A stretch of 27,672 nt of DNA, taken from a virus. Of the stretch, positions 1 through 6,273 are shown piece after piece. The translations under genes and the position numbers were made by a program. Location of the stretch: the IMG/VR virus record IMGVR_UViG_3300009159_000251, positions 1 to 27,672 of that record, one strand, 5' to 3'. The notes beneath the pieces are model-generated. The model worked only from the letters and a program-made list of their open reading frames with translations. It was not told the origin of the DNA and ran no database searches. Every line of letters starts with the position of its first letter. Within the stretch, counting starts at the first letter, position 1.

Positions 1-145
1 CCACGGATGCAACTGCTAACAATCCAGCCATCGATAAGGCAATCCAAGTTTCAACTCCCATGATTGCTCCAGCACCTAGAGTGCCGAGAGCGCCGACAGT
101 AAAGACCGCAACCATGCGACTTAAAATGTCTTGGAGTTTTTTCAT
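1..145 (-). CDS. small membrane protein, 3' end cut by window edge
   Basis: The gene starts with ATG at 143-145 on the minus strand and runs off the left edge after 48 codons. The visible part begins MKKLQDILSRMVAVFTVGAL and has two hydrophobic stretches (about residues 11-30 and 34-48) split by GVETW, so it is probably an integral membrane protein. Its ATG overlaps the TGA of the metallopeptidase gene (ATGA), so the two are translationally coupled. Size and layout would suit a phage holin or a small accessory membrane protein. A better holin candidate sits beside the endolysin at 17801-18070. No function can be assigned from the visible part. Confidence 0.6.
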   Translation of the reverse strand, partial: MKKLQDILSRMVAVFTVGALGTLGAGAIMGVETWIALSMAGLLAVASV

Positions 146-873
146 GCGACAAGTCTAGCGGATACCTTTTTCTCAGATAGTTTTTTAACATCCCGTATGA
201 CTTTTTGAGCGCTGGCTCGGGTCTTGCTTCTTGGCTCGCCGAACTGACCCGAGTTAATGGCTCGAGTGAGCAACCTAATTAGATGCTCCTGCTCTTCCAA
301 AAGTATTGGCTTTTGAGAAAGTTGTTTTTTCTGTCGGCGCTCGGCTCGATTATTCTTTGAAGCAAGCCTGGACTTTTGAAGTTGAGTCAAGCAACTTTTA
401 TTGATTGGCGGTATTGCTTTGTTGTTGTACTTCACCCGATGAGTTTTATAGGACTCTCGAAGTTGCTTAGCAACATCGGCGCCAAATGCGTTCTTGACCA
501 AGAACAGAAAGATGCCAGCGAATTCTGCACCGTGTTTAATTCCATGAGGTGCCAAGCAATGAGCCAACTCATGCAAGATGATGGCTTCATTCCTAGCCCA
601 AGTGCCGAGTGTGATTCGACGACCCCCAAAGGCTTTGCCTCCGCCACGACCCGATTCAATATAAATCTTGCGTTCCCCAAATCGTTGCCTGAACCAAAAT
701 TGGTTACAGATAACATCTAGGTAACTTTGACAATCGTAAATCGAACTTTGTTTAGTGAGATTAAATTTAATCTCGGGAAAGTTTTTGCTACCTGTCTTTA
801 TGACAGTCTTTCCTGTGTCGTACAGAAAACGCTCAGCCGCATAGTGGCGGCTCTTTTGATTATCTCTCTCCAA
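142..873 (-). CDS. putative zinc metallopeptidase (HExxH-x8-H)
   Basis: This 243-residue protein carries HELAH at residues 101-105 and a second His, H114, within HGAEF. That gives an HExxH-x8-H zinc site with E102 as the general base. The HGAEF segment is followed by a hydrophobic helix (FAGIFLFLVKNAFG), a pattern seen in metallopeptidase-like proteins of actinobacterial phages. The C-terminal half, after about residue 160, is rich in Lys, Arg and Gln and looks charged and helical. The start is a TTG at 871-873, preceded by a good GAGGAG ribosome site; no in-frame ATG fits better. It follows a 41-residue zinc-finger gene and overlaps the next gene by four bases. Substrate and role are unknown. 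A toxin-like or SprT-like DNA repair role is possible but not shown. Confidence 0.7.
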   Translation of the reverse strand: MERDNQKSRHYAAERFLYDTGKTVIKTGSKNFPEIKFNLTKQSSIYDCQSYLDVICNQFWFRQRFGERKIYIESGRGGGKAFGGRRITLGTWARNEAIILHELAHCLAPHGIKHGAEFAGIFLFLVKNAFGADVAKQLRESYKTHRVKYNNKAIPPINKSCLTQLQKSRLASKNNRAERRQKKQLSQKPILLEEQEHLIRLLTRAINSGQFGEPRSKTRASAQKVIRDVKKLSEKKVSARLVA

Positions 874-887
874 AGTAGTCTCCTCTG

Positions 888-1013
888 TTAAGCCGCTTGC
901 GCGACTGGTTGCTCTTTGTGTTCTTGCTTGTTGTGACGACCTAGGCTTTCAAAAGCCATTCCGCCTCGAAGTTGCCATTCCTTCTCACATATTGAACAGA
1001 TGACGATTCTCAT
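888..1013 (-). CDS. 41-residue zinc-finger-like protein
   Basis: A short gene with ATG at 1011-1013 behind a strong GAGGGGG ribosome site. The protein begins MRIVICSICEKEWQL and has C6-x2-C9 followed by H27-x4-H32, the spacing of a small C2H2-type zinc knuckle. It ends with a Gln/Ala-rich tail (PVAQAA). It is the first gene of the minus-strand group, directly downstream of a conserved promoter element at about 1030-1060, and is followed by the metallopeptidase. Tiny Cys/His proteins of this kind recur in this window (1192, 1326, 8129, 11530). Function is unknown; nucleic-acid or protein binding is the usual guess. Confidence 0.65.
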   Translation of the reverse strand: MRIVICSICEKEWQLRGGMAFESLGRHNKQEHKEQPVAQAA

Positions 1014-1029
1014 ATCTGCCCCCTCTCAT

Positions 1030-1060
1030 AACCCATTATACACTACTGGGGTTGAGTAAT
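1030..1060 (-). promoter_or_regulatory. conserved AACCCC/-10 promoter element, minus strand
   Basis: Read on the minus strand this is AACCCCAGTAGTG followed directly by TATAAT (-10 at 1040-1035) and then GGGTT. It matches the copy at 7863-7896, which has AACCCCAGTAGTGA before TATACT. The GGGTT after the -10 makes an imperfect inverted repeat with the left arm. It lies about 20 bases upstream of the ATG at 1013 and drives the leftward group, divergent from the copy at 1143-1170. Confidence 0.65.
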
Positions 1061-1070
1061 AAACCAAAAC

Positions 1071-1089
1071 TTGAGTCGGCTCCGCTCAA
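1071..1089. other. small hairpin between divergent promoters
   Basis: TTGAG (1071-1075) pairs with CTCAA (1085-1089), and inside it CGG (1077-1079) pairs with CCG (1082-1084), with one bulged T. This gives a compact eight-pair hairpin midway between the two divergent promoters. No T run follows on either strand, so a classical terminator is unlikely. It may be an operator or chance. Nothing else is recognisable in the 1061-1142 spacer. Confidence 0.3.
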
Positions 1090-1142
1090 CTTTCCAGCGA
1101 CACGCCACGATTAGGTGCCTGAAACTGCCTTTCTTGATTGGC

Positions 1143-1170
1143 TTTATTAACCCCCGTTTGGTATACTGGA
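1143..1170 (+). promoter_or_regulatory. conserved AACCCC/-10 promoter element
   Basis: TTTATTAACCCCCGT is followed by TTGG and TATACT (-10 at 1162-1167), an extended -10 promoter of the TGnTATACT type. The left arm TTATTAACCCC is shared with copies at about 7367 and 7863. A ribosome site (GAGAGGAGG) and the ATG at 1192 follow closely. Confidence 0.7.
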
Positions 1171-1191
1171 GAAGTCCGAGAGGAGGACGAG

Positions 1192-1326
1192 ATGGAAAAG
1201 TGTGTGAAGTGCGGAGTCGCCGTCGAAAAGATGGAAGTCTTTGAGGGTGGCGTTTGCTTGGCTTGTTATGCGGTGGAATTCGAAAAGGAATTTCAAAGCG
1301 CATTGAAGATAGCGAGGTTAAAGTAA
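1192..1326 (+). CDS. 44-residue zinc-ribbon protein
   Basis: The start is ATG 1192, just after GAGAGGAGGA; a longer reading from 1138 would run back through the promoter and is rejected. The protein begins MEKCVKCGVAVEKMEV and has two Cys pairs, C4-x2-C7 and C21-x2-C24 (CLAC), which is a compact zinc ribbon. The last 15 residues form a charged helix. It is the first gene of the long plus-strand region and is coupled by TAATG to the next gene. The function is not recognised. Zinc ribbons of this size in phages are often small regulators or RNA polymerase/translation-associated proteins, but no specific role is supported. Confidence 0.7.
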   Translation: MEKCVKCGVAVEKMEVFEGGVCLACYAVEFEKEFQSALKIARLK

Positions 1327-1499
1327 TGAAACATACTTTAACTATTAAAGGTGGGCGTAAACATTTTTACGACTCAGGTTCCTGCTCCTGTGGTCAATGG
1401 AGTGAGTTCTTGAACAGAGTTACTCGAAGGGGTGACATCAAGGGCAATAAGGAATTTATCAAACGGGGATTCAAACAACACAAAGAGGAGGCAAAGTAA
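1326..1499 (+). CDS. small CxCG...H protein
   Basis: The start is ATG 1326, overlapping the upstream TAA (TAATG); the stop overlaps the next ATG in the same way. The 57-residue product starts MKHTLTIKGG and has GSCSCGQW around residue 20 and a C-terminal KQH. That gives a C-x-C-G plus distal His arrangement like the small protein at 8129-8299 (TCDCGKRG, then HIKEH). The two are probably distant paralogues of a zinc-binding mini-protein type common in actinobacterial phages. It is rich in Lys and Arg, so nucleic-acid binding is possible. Function is unknown. Confidence 0.65.
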   Translation: MKHTLTIKGGRKHFYDSGSCSCGQWSEFLNRVTRRGDIKGNKEFIKRGFKQHKEEAK

Positions 1500-1825
1500 T
1501 GTCTAAGAACATGATTAAGGGCGCTAACTTAAAACAGTTAGAAGCCATTACTTCTGCGATGAGTGGTGTTCAAGATGGATTTGGCGCCGCTGGTGGTAAC
1601 GAATGGGCAAAGCCACAGAAAGCAGACTGGGCTGATTTGGCTCAGGCTATTGACTGGTTATTAAGTTATGAGTGGGGCGACGATGTAGAACAAGGTCAAT
1701 CCTACATAAATGCCGCTGAGTTCTTGGCTGGAGAAGCCTTAAAGAAATTGAAGAAGGACTATGCCAAGACCAACGGACTTAAAGTTTCCCAAGTGAAGTT
1801 CAAGAAAGCGGAGGAAATCAAATGA
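1499..1825 (+). CDS. hypothetical protein, 108 residues
   Basis: The family is not recognised. The protein starts MSKNMIKGANLKQLEAITSA. It has a Gly-rich stretch (GVQDGFGAAGGNEWAK), an acidic and aromatic centre (DWADLAQAIDWLLSYEWGDD) that is probably helical, and a Lys-rich C-terminal third. No Cys, signal peptide or membrane segment is visible. It is coupled on both sides: TAATG with the upstream gene and ATGA with the downstream one. Acidic centre and basic tail would suit a small soluble protein binding another protein or nucleic acid, but this is only a guess. Confidence 0.65.
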   Translation: MSKNMIKGANLKQLEAITSAMSGVQDGFGAAGGNEWAKPQKADWADLAQAIDWLLSYEWGDDVEQGQSYINAAEFLAGEALKKLKKDYAKTNGLKVSQVKFKKAEEIK

Positions 1826-2031
1826 CAGTTACAAAAAGTGATGTAAGGTCAGATTTCAAACACGCTCGCTTCTTAATGCAAGAGGCAGAGAAGATTATGA
1901 AGAACTCAAAGAACATTGAGGACTGGAGAGAATCTAGCGAGGCTGGTCAGATAGCCCTTGAATTATCTGCGAGCGCTTCAACATTCCTGCAATATGTTTA
2001 TGAAAAAAGTAGCCAACAGTTTAATAACTAA
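1822..2031 (+). CDS. hypothetical small helical protein, 69 residues
   Basis: The ATG overlaps the previous stop (ATGA) and a ribosome site (GGAGG) lies inside the previous gene. The product starts MTVTKSDVRSDFKHARFLM and is almost entirely predicted helix, with heptad-like hydrophobic spacing (ARFLMQEAEKIMKNSK; IALELSASASTFLQYV). No Cys or membrane segment is seen. It closes the first plus-strand operon; a new promoter element begins at its stop codon. It is not recognised as any known family. Confidence 0.6.
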   Translation: MTVTKSDVRSDFKHARFLMQEAEKIMKNSKNIEDWRESSEAGQIALELSASASTFLQYVYEKSSQQFNN

Positions 2032-2050
2032 CCCTAGTTATGATATACTC
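2020..2050 (+). promoter_or_regulatory. conserved AACCCC/-10 promoter element
   Basis: TTTAATAACTAACCCTAGT leads into TATGA and TATACT (-10 at 2044-2049), a TGnTATACT extended -10. The left arm has one change from AACCCC. It overlaps the end of the preceding gene and lies about 25 bases before the ATG at 2075, which has an AGAGAGGAGA ribosome site. There is no GGGGTT right arm here. Confidence 0.65.
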
Positions 2051-2074
2051 AGATTGTCTTAGAGAGGAGACAAA

Positions 2075-2410
2075 ATGACAAAGCAAGAAGGTCGTCCGTT
2101 TAATGAGGATGAACTCATTAACCAAATAGGTCGCATGAATGTTTTTGCTATCTCAGGTGGTCGCGTCGGAGTTATTGTAAATAACGAAGGTGAGACTGTC
2201 GAGGTTCAATTACCAGTATCAAACGGATACAGAGTTTCAATCGCTTTAGGTTGGAACGATACATGGACAGTAAGCCGTCAGTTCGTCCGTAAGGGCGTTG
2301 TATCTGACAAAGGCACTTTAGAAAATGTTTACTGCGAGCAGGTCGGCGAGATTGCTTACAAAGCATCTTGCTTCAGAAATGTTCAATTCGGAGAGAAGGA
2401 GAGCGCATAA
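2075..2410 (+). CDS. hypothetical protein, 111 residues
   Basis: The start is ATG 2075 with a strong ribosome site and its own promoter element. The protein begins MTKQEGRPFNEDELINQIGR. A region with alternating hydrophobic residues (MNVFAISGGRVGVIVNNEGETVEVQLPVSNGYRVSIAL) suggests a small beta-rich fold. Two Cys lie near the C-terminus. No catalytic motif is visible. It is coupled by TAATG to the next gene and heads a five-gene run ending at 3567. Function is unknown. Confidence 0.65.
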   Translation: MTKQEGRPFNEDELINQIGRMNVFAISGGRVGVIVNNEGETVEVQLPVSNGYRVSIALGWNDTWTVSRQFVRKGVVSDKGTLENVYCEQVGEIAYKASCFRNVQFGEKESA

Positions 2411-2796
2411 TGACTAAAATCAAAATCACTTGGAAAGCGTTTGGCGACCAGCCACAGCGCGGACGCTTTATCAGTAGCGTTGAAGTAGAACTGCCAAAGC
2501 AGGTCAGCGATGACTTTAGAATCTGTGAGGCAATCTTCAAGGTGACAAACCTTCAAGGTGAACTTGCCGAGTTTGGCGCTTCACTAGCGGAAATCAATCT
2601 ATGGGAAACAATCGAATCAAAGTTGTCTCCAACTAGAACTCACACATCTCTTTCAATAGGCGATGAGGTCGAGATTGATGGTCGCGCTTATGTCTGCGCC
2701 GACCTTGGATTTATCAAGGTGTCAGACGCAGAGATTAGAACTTTCCCTGACGGAACAGTTTGGTCTATTTTGAAGAAAGCAGAGGTAAGCGCATAA
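2410..2796 (+). CDS. hypothetical protein, 128 residues
   Basis: The start is ATG 2410, overlapping the upstream TAA and preceded by GGAGAGAAGGAG; an upstream in-frame ATG at 2368 lies inside the previous gene and is rejected. The product starts MTKIKITWKAFGDQPQRGRF. It appears mixed alpha/beta with an acidic central part and a C-terminal segment that looks like a small beta barrel (IGDEVEIDGRAYVCADLGFIKVSD). The stop region GCGCATAATGA repeats the junction of the previous gene, pointing to shared translational coupling. No family is recognised. Confidence 0.6.
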   Translation: MTKIKITWKAFGDQPQRGRFISSVEVELPKQVSDDFRICEAIFKVTNLQGELAEFGASLAEINLWETIESKLSPTRTHTSLSIGDEVEIDGRAYVCADLGFIKVSDAEIRTFPDGTVWSILKKAEVSA

Positions 2797-3038
2797 TGAA
2801 ATTTTTAACTTACATCAAGGCTCCAAACACCACGACTGGAAATCCTCAGCGCGGATGGATTCTCTGTGACCAATGGGGCAACTTCGAAAAGTTTATAGAC
2901 GAAGGCTACGAAGGTCGCGGAGCCATTTCAAAAGAATTATGGGATGGCGCTCAAGAGATACATAACGGTTATGGAATTGTGGTTGCATCAACTGAATACA
3001 AGCGTTGGAAAAAAATGAAGTCGGAGGTAGCGGTATGA
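2796..3038 (+). CDS. hypothetical protein, 80 residues
   Basis: The start is ATG 2796 in a TAATG overlap; an earlier ATG at 2760 lies inside the previous gene. The protein starts [26 protein letters not shown] here resembles QPQRGRF of the preceding protein, each near the N-terminus after a short beta strand, so the two may be related. The rest is aromatic and acidic with a basic end ([13 protein letters not shown]). Function is unknown. Confidence 0.6.
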   Translation: MKFLTYIKAPNTTTGNPQRGWILCDQWGNFEKFIDEGYEGRGAISKELWDGAQEIHNGYGIVVASTEYKRWKKMKSEVAV

Positions 3039-3322
3039 CTCAAGAATCAATTTCATGGAGCGAGTTAGCAGAATTGACTCACGCCACACAGGTAGAGAAG
3101 TTTAACTTTTGTACTTGTGAAGATAATGAAGGTCAAGAGAATCCTTACAAAGATTGCCCAATGACGATTGACCAAGCAAAAAAGATTGTTGGCAACCAGC
3201 CAACTTGGGCTTTGAAGAATATGGTCAAGGCTCTTAAGATGTTCCCAGCCCTTAACACCGCGGAGGATGAACTAAATCTGCAAGCGGCAAAGGTTGTTCT
3301 TAAAGAGAGGAACAAAAAATGA
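3035..3322 (+). CDS. hypothetical protein, 95 residues
   Basis: The ATG overlaps the previous stop (ATGA) with GGAGGTAGCGG just upstream. The product starts [20 protein letters not shown]. An early [16 protein letters not shown] segment places three Cys within about 15 residues and may bind metal. The second half is helical and ends in a basic cluster (LKERNKK). It is coupled by ATGA to the next gene. It is not recognised. Confidence 0.6.
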   Translation: MTQESISWSELAELTHATQVEKFNFCTCEDNEGQENPYKDCPMTIDQAKKIVGNQPTWALKNMVKALKMFPALNTAEDELNLQAAKVVLKERNKK

Positions 3323-3567
3323 CTCAAAATAACGAAGTCGTTAATAAGTGTTGGTTAAGACGCCGAGGTGATATGCGTGTTTCTAATTGGCATATAAAGG
3401 ACCTAACATTCAAAGATATTTTTCATGTGACTCTTTGTGGAGAATCATTTTCTTTGGATGTAGATACAAAATGGGAAAACGATGATGACTATAAATGGCA
3501 ATTTGGTCATTATTTTGTTCCTGAAAAGGTATGCAAAAAGTGTGAAAAAATAGAAAGTAAAGTATAA
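3319..3567 (+). CDS. hypothetical protein with CxxC, 82 residues
   Basis: The ATG overlaps the previous stop (ATGA) behind AGAGAGGAAC. The protein starts [20 protein letters not shown]. It has four Cys: an N-terminal one, one in HVTLCGES, and a C-terminal pair in VCKKCEK. H and C residues before the pair ([11 protein letters not shown]) could complete a zinc site. Bases here are more AT-rich than in neighbouring genes. It is the last gene of its run; a TATAAT overlaps its stop codon. Confidence 0.55.
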   Translation: MTQNNEVVNKCWLRRRGDMRVSNWHIKDLTFKDIFHVTLCGESFSLDVDTKWENDDDYKWQFGHYFVPEKVCKKCEKIESKV

Positions 3568-3580
3568 TGGGGGTTTAATA
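3563..3580 (+). promoter_or_regulatory. possible promoter with right half of the conserved element
   Basis: TATAAT (3563-3568) is followed by GGGGGTTT, like the right arm of the promoter element (TATACTGGGGTT at 7884). The left AACCCC arm and a clear -35 are missing. It sits 30 bases before the HDAC-like gene, which has its own AGAGAGAGAAGG ribosome site. Read on the minus strand the same bases give TTAAACCCCC then TATACT, so orientation is uncertain. Confidence 0.35.
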
Positions 3581-3597
3581 AAGAGAGAGAAGGAAAA

Positions 3598-4521
3598 ATG
3601 GAACACGCTGTATTAGTTCATTCGCCTGAGTATGCGAATTGGGTTTTTGACCCGACGCATCCAACTCAAGGGCGACGCTTCCTCCATGCCCGAAATCAAT
3701 TACTACTGCGAGCGCAAGACCGTCATCTCAATGTCTATGAGATTGAACCTCAAATGCCGCACACCGATGACCTTCATTCTGTTCACGATATGAGTTATGT
3801 CTACGATGTAACTGTTCGCGGAGAATCAGCAGAGTGGGATGGACAACGCCACGACTTAGGCGACTTAGCCAAGTTATTCGCTGGTGGGACTTTGACTGCC
3901 CTTGATGCTTTGATTGATTACAAAACTAGATTGGCTGTTCACTTCGCTGGTGCAAAGCATCACGCGATGCGTGACTACTCAAGCGGATTCTGTATCTTCA
4001 ATGACTTTGCTATCGCCGCTACCAAGGCGACTGAAGAGTATGACCAGCGCGTAGCCATCTTTGATTGCGATGCTCACCATGGTGACGGTACTGAAATGCT
4101 ATTGAAGAAGAATAAAAATGTTATGACTTATTCAGTTCATGAGTATGGAATTTTCCCAGGCACGGGTTTGATGAGCGATTGGAAACACCGCGCTTACAAC
4201 TTCCCGCTTGCATCTAAGTCGGGCGATGAAGCCTTGCTATCTGCTACCGAGGGATTCCTTCAGGCTTGCGATGAATTCCAACCTACGATGATTTTTGTTG
4301 CCTGTGGTGCCGATGCTTTGAAGAATGACCCGCTCTCATCCCTTGAGTTCACTAAAGAGGGTTACTTCGAATCCATGCGGATGATTAGGGAGCAATACTT
4401 CGACCATCCAATTCTCCTAGGCGGAGCAGGTGGTTACCAGCCTGACACGGAAACCCCTGACCTATGGGCGACAGTTGCCCTCGGACTTATGGCGGTTCAA
4501 ACCGAGGTTGTAAAACCTTAA
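3598..4521 (+). CDS. HDAC-superfamily zinc deacetylase
   Basis: This 307-residue protein has the full set of histone-deacetylase-fold motifs: the H121-H122 dyad in GAKHHAM, SGFCIFND (129-136), FDCDAHHGDGT (155-165) with D158 and H160 as zinc ligands, YSVHEYG, CGADALKNDPLS with D239 as the third ligand, and GGAGGY with Y280 as the catalytic tyrosine. All positions needed for zinc-dependent amide hydrolysis are present. In bacteria the family removes acetyl groups from protein lysines (AcuC type), polyamines or other small amides; the sequence does not say which. The length suits a single-domain bacterial member. It starts at ATG 3598 behind AGAGAGAGAAGG and heads a run with the Gp88-like and Ntn hydrolase genes. 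Such an enzyme is unusual as phage cargo. Acting on host acetyl-proteins or polyamines is inference. Confidence 0.9.
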   Translation: MEHAVLVHSPEYANWVFDPTHPTQGRRFLHARNQLLLRAQDRHLNVYEIEPQMPHTDDLHSVHDMSYVYDVTVRGESAEWDGQRHDLGDLAKLFAGGTLTALDALIDYKTRLAVHFAGAKHHAMRDYSSGFCIFNDFAIAATKATEEYDQRVAIFDCDAHHGDGTEMLLKKNKNVMTYSVHEYGIFPGTGLMSDWKHRAYNFPLASKSGDEALLSATEGFLQACDEFQPTMIFVACGADALKNDPLSSLEFTKEGYFESMRMIREQYFDHPILLGGAGGYQPDTETPDLWATVALGLMAVQTEVVKP

Positions 4522-4538
4522 CCGTTACGATTGGTGCC

Positions 4539-5261
4539 ATGAACCCACCAAAAAAACTGCTGACACAAAACAGCGAGTTAAAGCCTGACGGAATTTTTAA
4601 CTGGACTCTACCTGCCTTTGCAATAAAATTAACAGATGGAAGTAATTTTAATGTTTGTCCGCAAGCAGGAGCCTGTGCAAGTTTTTGTTATGCAAGAAAT
4701 GGGACTTATCTGTTTAGCAATGTGCGCTCGCGCCATGTCTTAAATCTTGAATATGTAATGCACTATCCCGAACAATGGTTCGAGCAGATGTTGGCTGAAG
4801 TGCAAAAGCCAAAGATGGTTGGCAAGCACATTCGAATTCACGATGCTGGAGATTTCTTCTCTGAAGATTATCTCAACCTATGGTTGAAGATTGCTAGGGC
4901 AACTCCCGATGTAACTTTCTATTGCTACACAAAGGAAGTCGCTCTATTCAAGAAAGTCGTCGAGCCTGATTGCCCTACTAACTTTCGTTACCTTTACAGT
5001 ATGGGCGGTAAGCAAGACCATCTCATCAACAAAGAAACTGACCGCCATGCTGAAGTCTTTCCCGATGATGTTGCTATTTTGGACGCGGGTTATATGAGCC
5101 AAGATGCAAGCGACTTATTGGCTATCACTTTGCCTAGCAACAAAATCGGCATACCCGCTAACAATATCCGCCACTTTAATAAGAAACTCGCTGGTCGTAC
5201 CTTTGGCGATGTCCAAGATGAATTAGATGAAAAACGACGAGTGAAACTTGGTGGTGCATAG
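4539..5261 (+). CDS. Gp88-type phage protein with Cys triad
   Basis: I chose ATG 4539 (240 residues), giving the N-terminus MNPPKKLLTQNSELKPDG; an upstream ATG at 4464 lies inside the HDAC-like gene. The protein matches the Gene product 88 family of actinobacteriophages as I know it: NWTLPAF, C40-x5-C46-x3-C50 (CPQAGACASFC), RIHDAGDFFS (99-108), YCYTKEV (128-134) and GIPANNI (204-210). The three clustered Cys could hold an iron-sulphur cluster or metal, and HDAGDF looks like a metal or catalytic site. The biochemical role is unknown. No Shine-Dalgarno sequence precedes the ATG. TACGAT (4526-4531) lies seven bases upstream, so a leaderless transcript is possible. Its TAG overlaps the GTG of the next gene. 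Confidence 0.8.
   Translation: MNPPKKLLTQNSELKPDGIFNWTLPAFAIKLTDGSNFNVCPQAGACASFCYARNGTYLFSNVRSRHVLNLEYVMHYPEQWFEQMLAEVQKPKMVGKHIRIHDAGDFFSEDYLNLWLKIARATPDVTFYCYTKEVALFKKVVEPDCPTNFRYLYSMGGKQDHLINKETDRHAEVFPDDVAILDAGYMSQDASDLLAITLPSNKIGIPANNIRHFNKKLAGRTFGDVQDELDEKRRVKLGGA
4769..4782. promoter_or_regulatory. LexA-type box inside the Gp88-like gene
   Basis: CGAACAATGGTTCG fits CGAAC-N4-GTTCG exactly. It lies mid-gene and encodes part of PEQWFEQ, with no start codon near, so a regulatory role is doubtful. It is listed because two other exact matches exist in the window. Confidence 0.2.
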
Positions 5262-5824
5262 TGACTACGATTATTGCTGTTCAATATGATGACAAGGCGG
5301 TAATCGGAGCGGACTCACAAACTACTGGAGCGACAGGACGCAAAGCCTCCCACGCACAAATGGTCAAGGTGACTCAGCGCGGAGATTTTATTGTCGCTGG
5401 TTCGGGTGAATGTGCGCCTTGCGATATTGCTCAACATATTTGGGTTCCTCCAGTACCAGCCGCTAAAGACTGGAATAACCTCTATCACTTTATGATTGCC
5501 AAGGTCGTTCCATCTCTTAAGGCTTGCTTTAAGGAGAACGAATACAAATGGGATGTAGAAGATGATGAAACTAAATTCGCTTTCCTTTTGCTTATCGGTG
5601 GAGAAGTCTTTGAGATAGCCGATGACTTTTCTGTTTGCTTAGATGGGAAAGGGTTCTATGGAGTCGGCTCAGGCTCAGATTTTGCAATAGGCGCACTCAG
5701 CGCTGGAGCAACGGTCAAAGAGGCTCTGAAGATTGCTTCAGATAATGATGCGTTTACATCTGCCCCGTTTATTTACCACACCCAACAAAAGCGTCAGAAG
5801 GTTGCAACTCGACCTAAAAAGTAG
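5261..5824 (+). CDS. proteasome-beta/HslV-like Ntn hydrolase
   Basis: The start is GTG 5261 in a TAGTG overlap. After removal of Met the protein begins TTIIAVQYDDKAVIGADSQT, which lines up with proteasome beta and HslV subunits: Thr1 nucleophile, Asp17, a Lys at about 35 (MVKV) near the Lys33 position, and GVGSGSDFAIGAL for the Ser129-Gly segment. The catalytic set looks intact, so it may be an active Thr protease or amidase. At 187 residues it is near HslV size and has no long propeptide. No unfoldase partner is visible here. It could assemble alone, use a host ATPase, or act on small substrates. Co-location with a deacetylase and the Gp88-like gene suggests they work together, but that is inference. 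Confidence 0.8.
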   Translation: MTTIIAVQYDDKAVIGADSQTTGATGRKASHAQMVKVTQRGDFIVAGSGECAPCDIAQHIWVPPVPAAKDWNNLYHFMIAKVVPSLKACFKENEYKWDVEDDETKFAFLLLIGGEVFEIADDFSVCLDGKGFYGVGSGSDFAIGALSAGATVKEALKIASDNDAFTSAPFIYHTQQKRQKVATRPKK

Positions 5825-5825
5825 T

Positions 5826-5863
5826 ATCCTAACCCCAGTTGTATAAGAAGGCAGAGATTCTGC
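5826..5863 (+). promoter_or_regulatory. conserved AACCCC/-10 element with leader hairpin
   Basis: TATCCTAACCCCAGT is followed by TG and TATAAG (-10 at 5842-5847). The arm to -10 spacing is two to three bases shorter than in other copies. GCAGA (5851-5855) and TCTGC (5859-5863) form a small hairpin just after the -10. The leader then runs about 30 bases to GAGGGAGG and the ATG at 5893. Confidence 0.5.
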
Positions 5864-5892
5864 TGGACGGGTGCAACTAGAGGGAGGTACTT

Positions 5893-6273
5893 ATGAAAAC
5901 AAAACAAAAAATAGAAATACAATGGGAACACAAACCAACTAAACCTATTGAAGAAATACGGTATACACCGCAATTCCGTTTTGGCGAAAAATTTGTAGCC
6001 ATTTTGCCTATTGGTTTAGTTCACAAAAAAACAGGTATCAGAGTAGTAGTTCGCCAAGAAGTTAAAGAGGGTGAAAAAGTACCTGATAATTATTGTTGGT
6101 TTTATGTTCAAGGCACTAACGCTAATAACATCAGTTATGAATACCGCTATAACGCAGGTATTGGCGGTCATACAAGAACGACACCGCTTGGCAAATCTTC
6201 TATCGGTCCTTGGGATTCTAAAAGATGGATAGAGGATTACATAAACAAGAACTACATTCTAGGAGAGGAATAA
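5893..6273 (+). CDS. hypothetical protein, 126 residues
   Basis: The start is ATG 5893 with a strong AGAGGGAGG ribosome site and its own promoter element. The protein starts MKTKQKIEIQWEHKPTKPIE. It is rich in aromatic and basic residues and looks mostly beta (FVAILPIGLVHKKTGIRVVVRQEV). Its base use is more AT-rich than the enzymes upstream. There is no catalytic motif, signal peptide or Cys cluster. The next gene's ATG follows its TAA directly. It is not recognised. Confidence 0.6.
   Translation: MKTKQKIEIQWEHKPTKPIEEIRYTPQFRFGEKFVAILPIGLVHKKTGIRVVVRQEVKEGEKVPDNYCWFYVQGTNANNISYEYRYNAGIGGHTRTTPLGKSSIGPWDSKRWIEDYINKNYILGEE

Noticed and set aside
376-720. Open frames on the plus strand opposite the metallopeptidase
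   Set aside because: The opposite strand has HELAH with the third His and a ribosome site; the plus-strand frame has no ribosome site and no recognisable motif.
1043-1303. Minus-strand frame across the divergent promoter region
   Set aside because: It covers two promoter elements and part of the zinc-ribbon gene, and its Arg/Pro-rich sequence is not protein-like.
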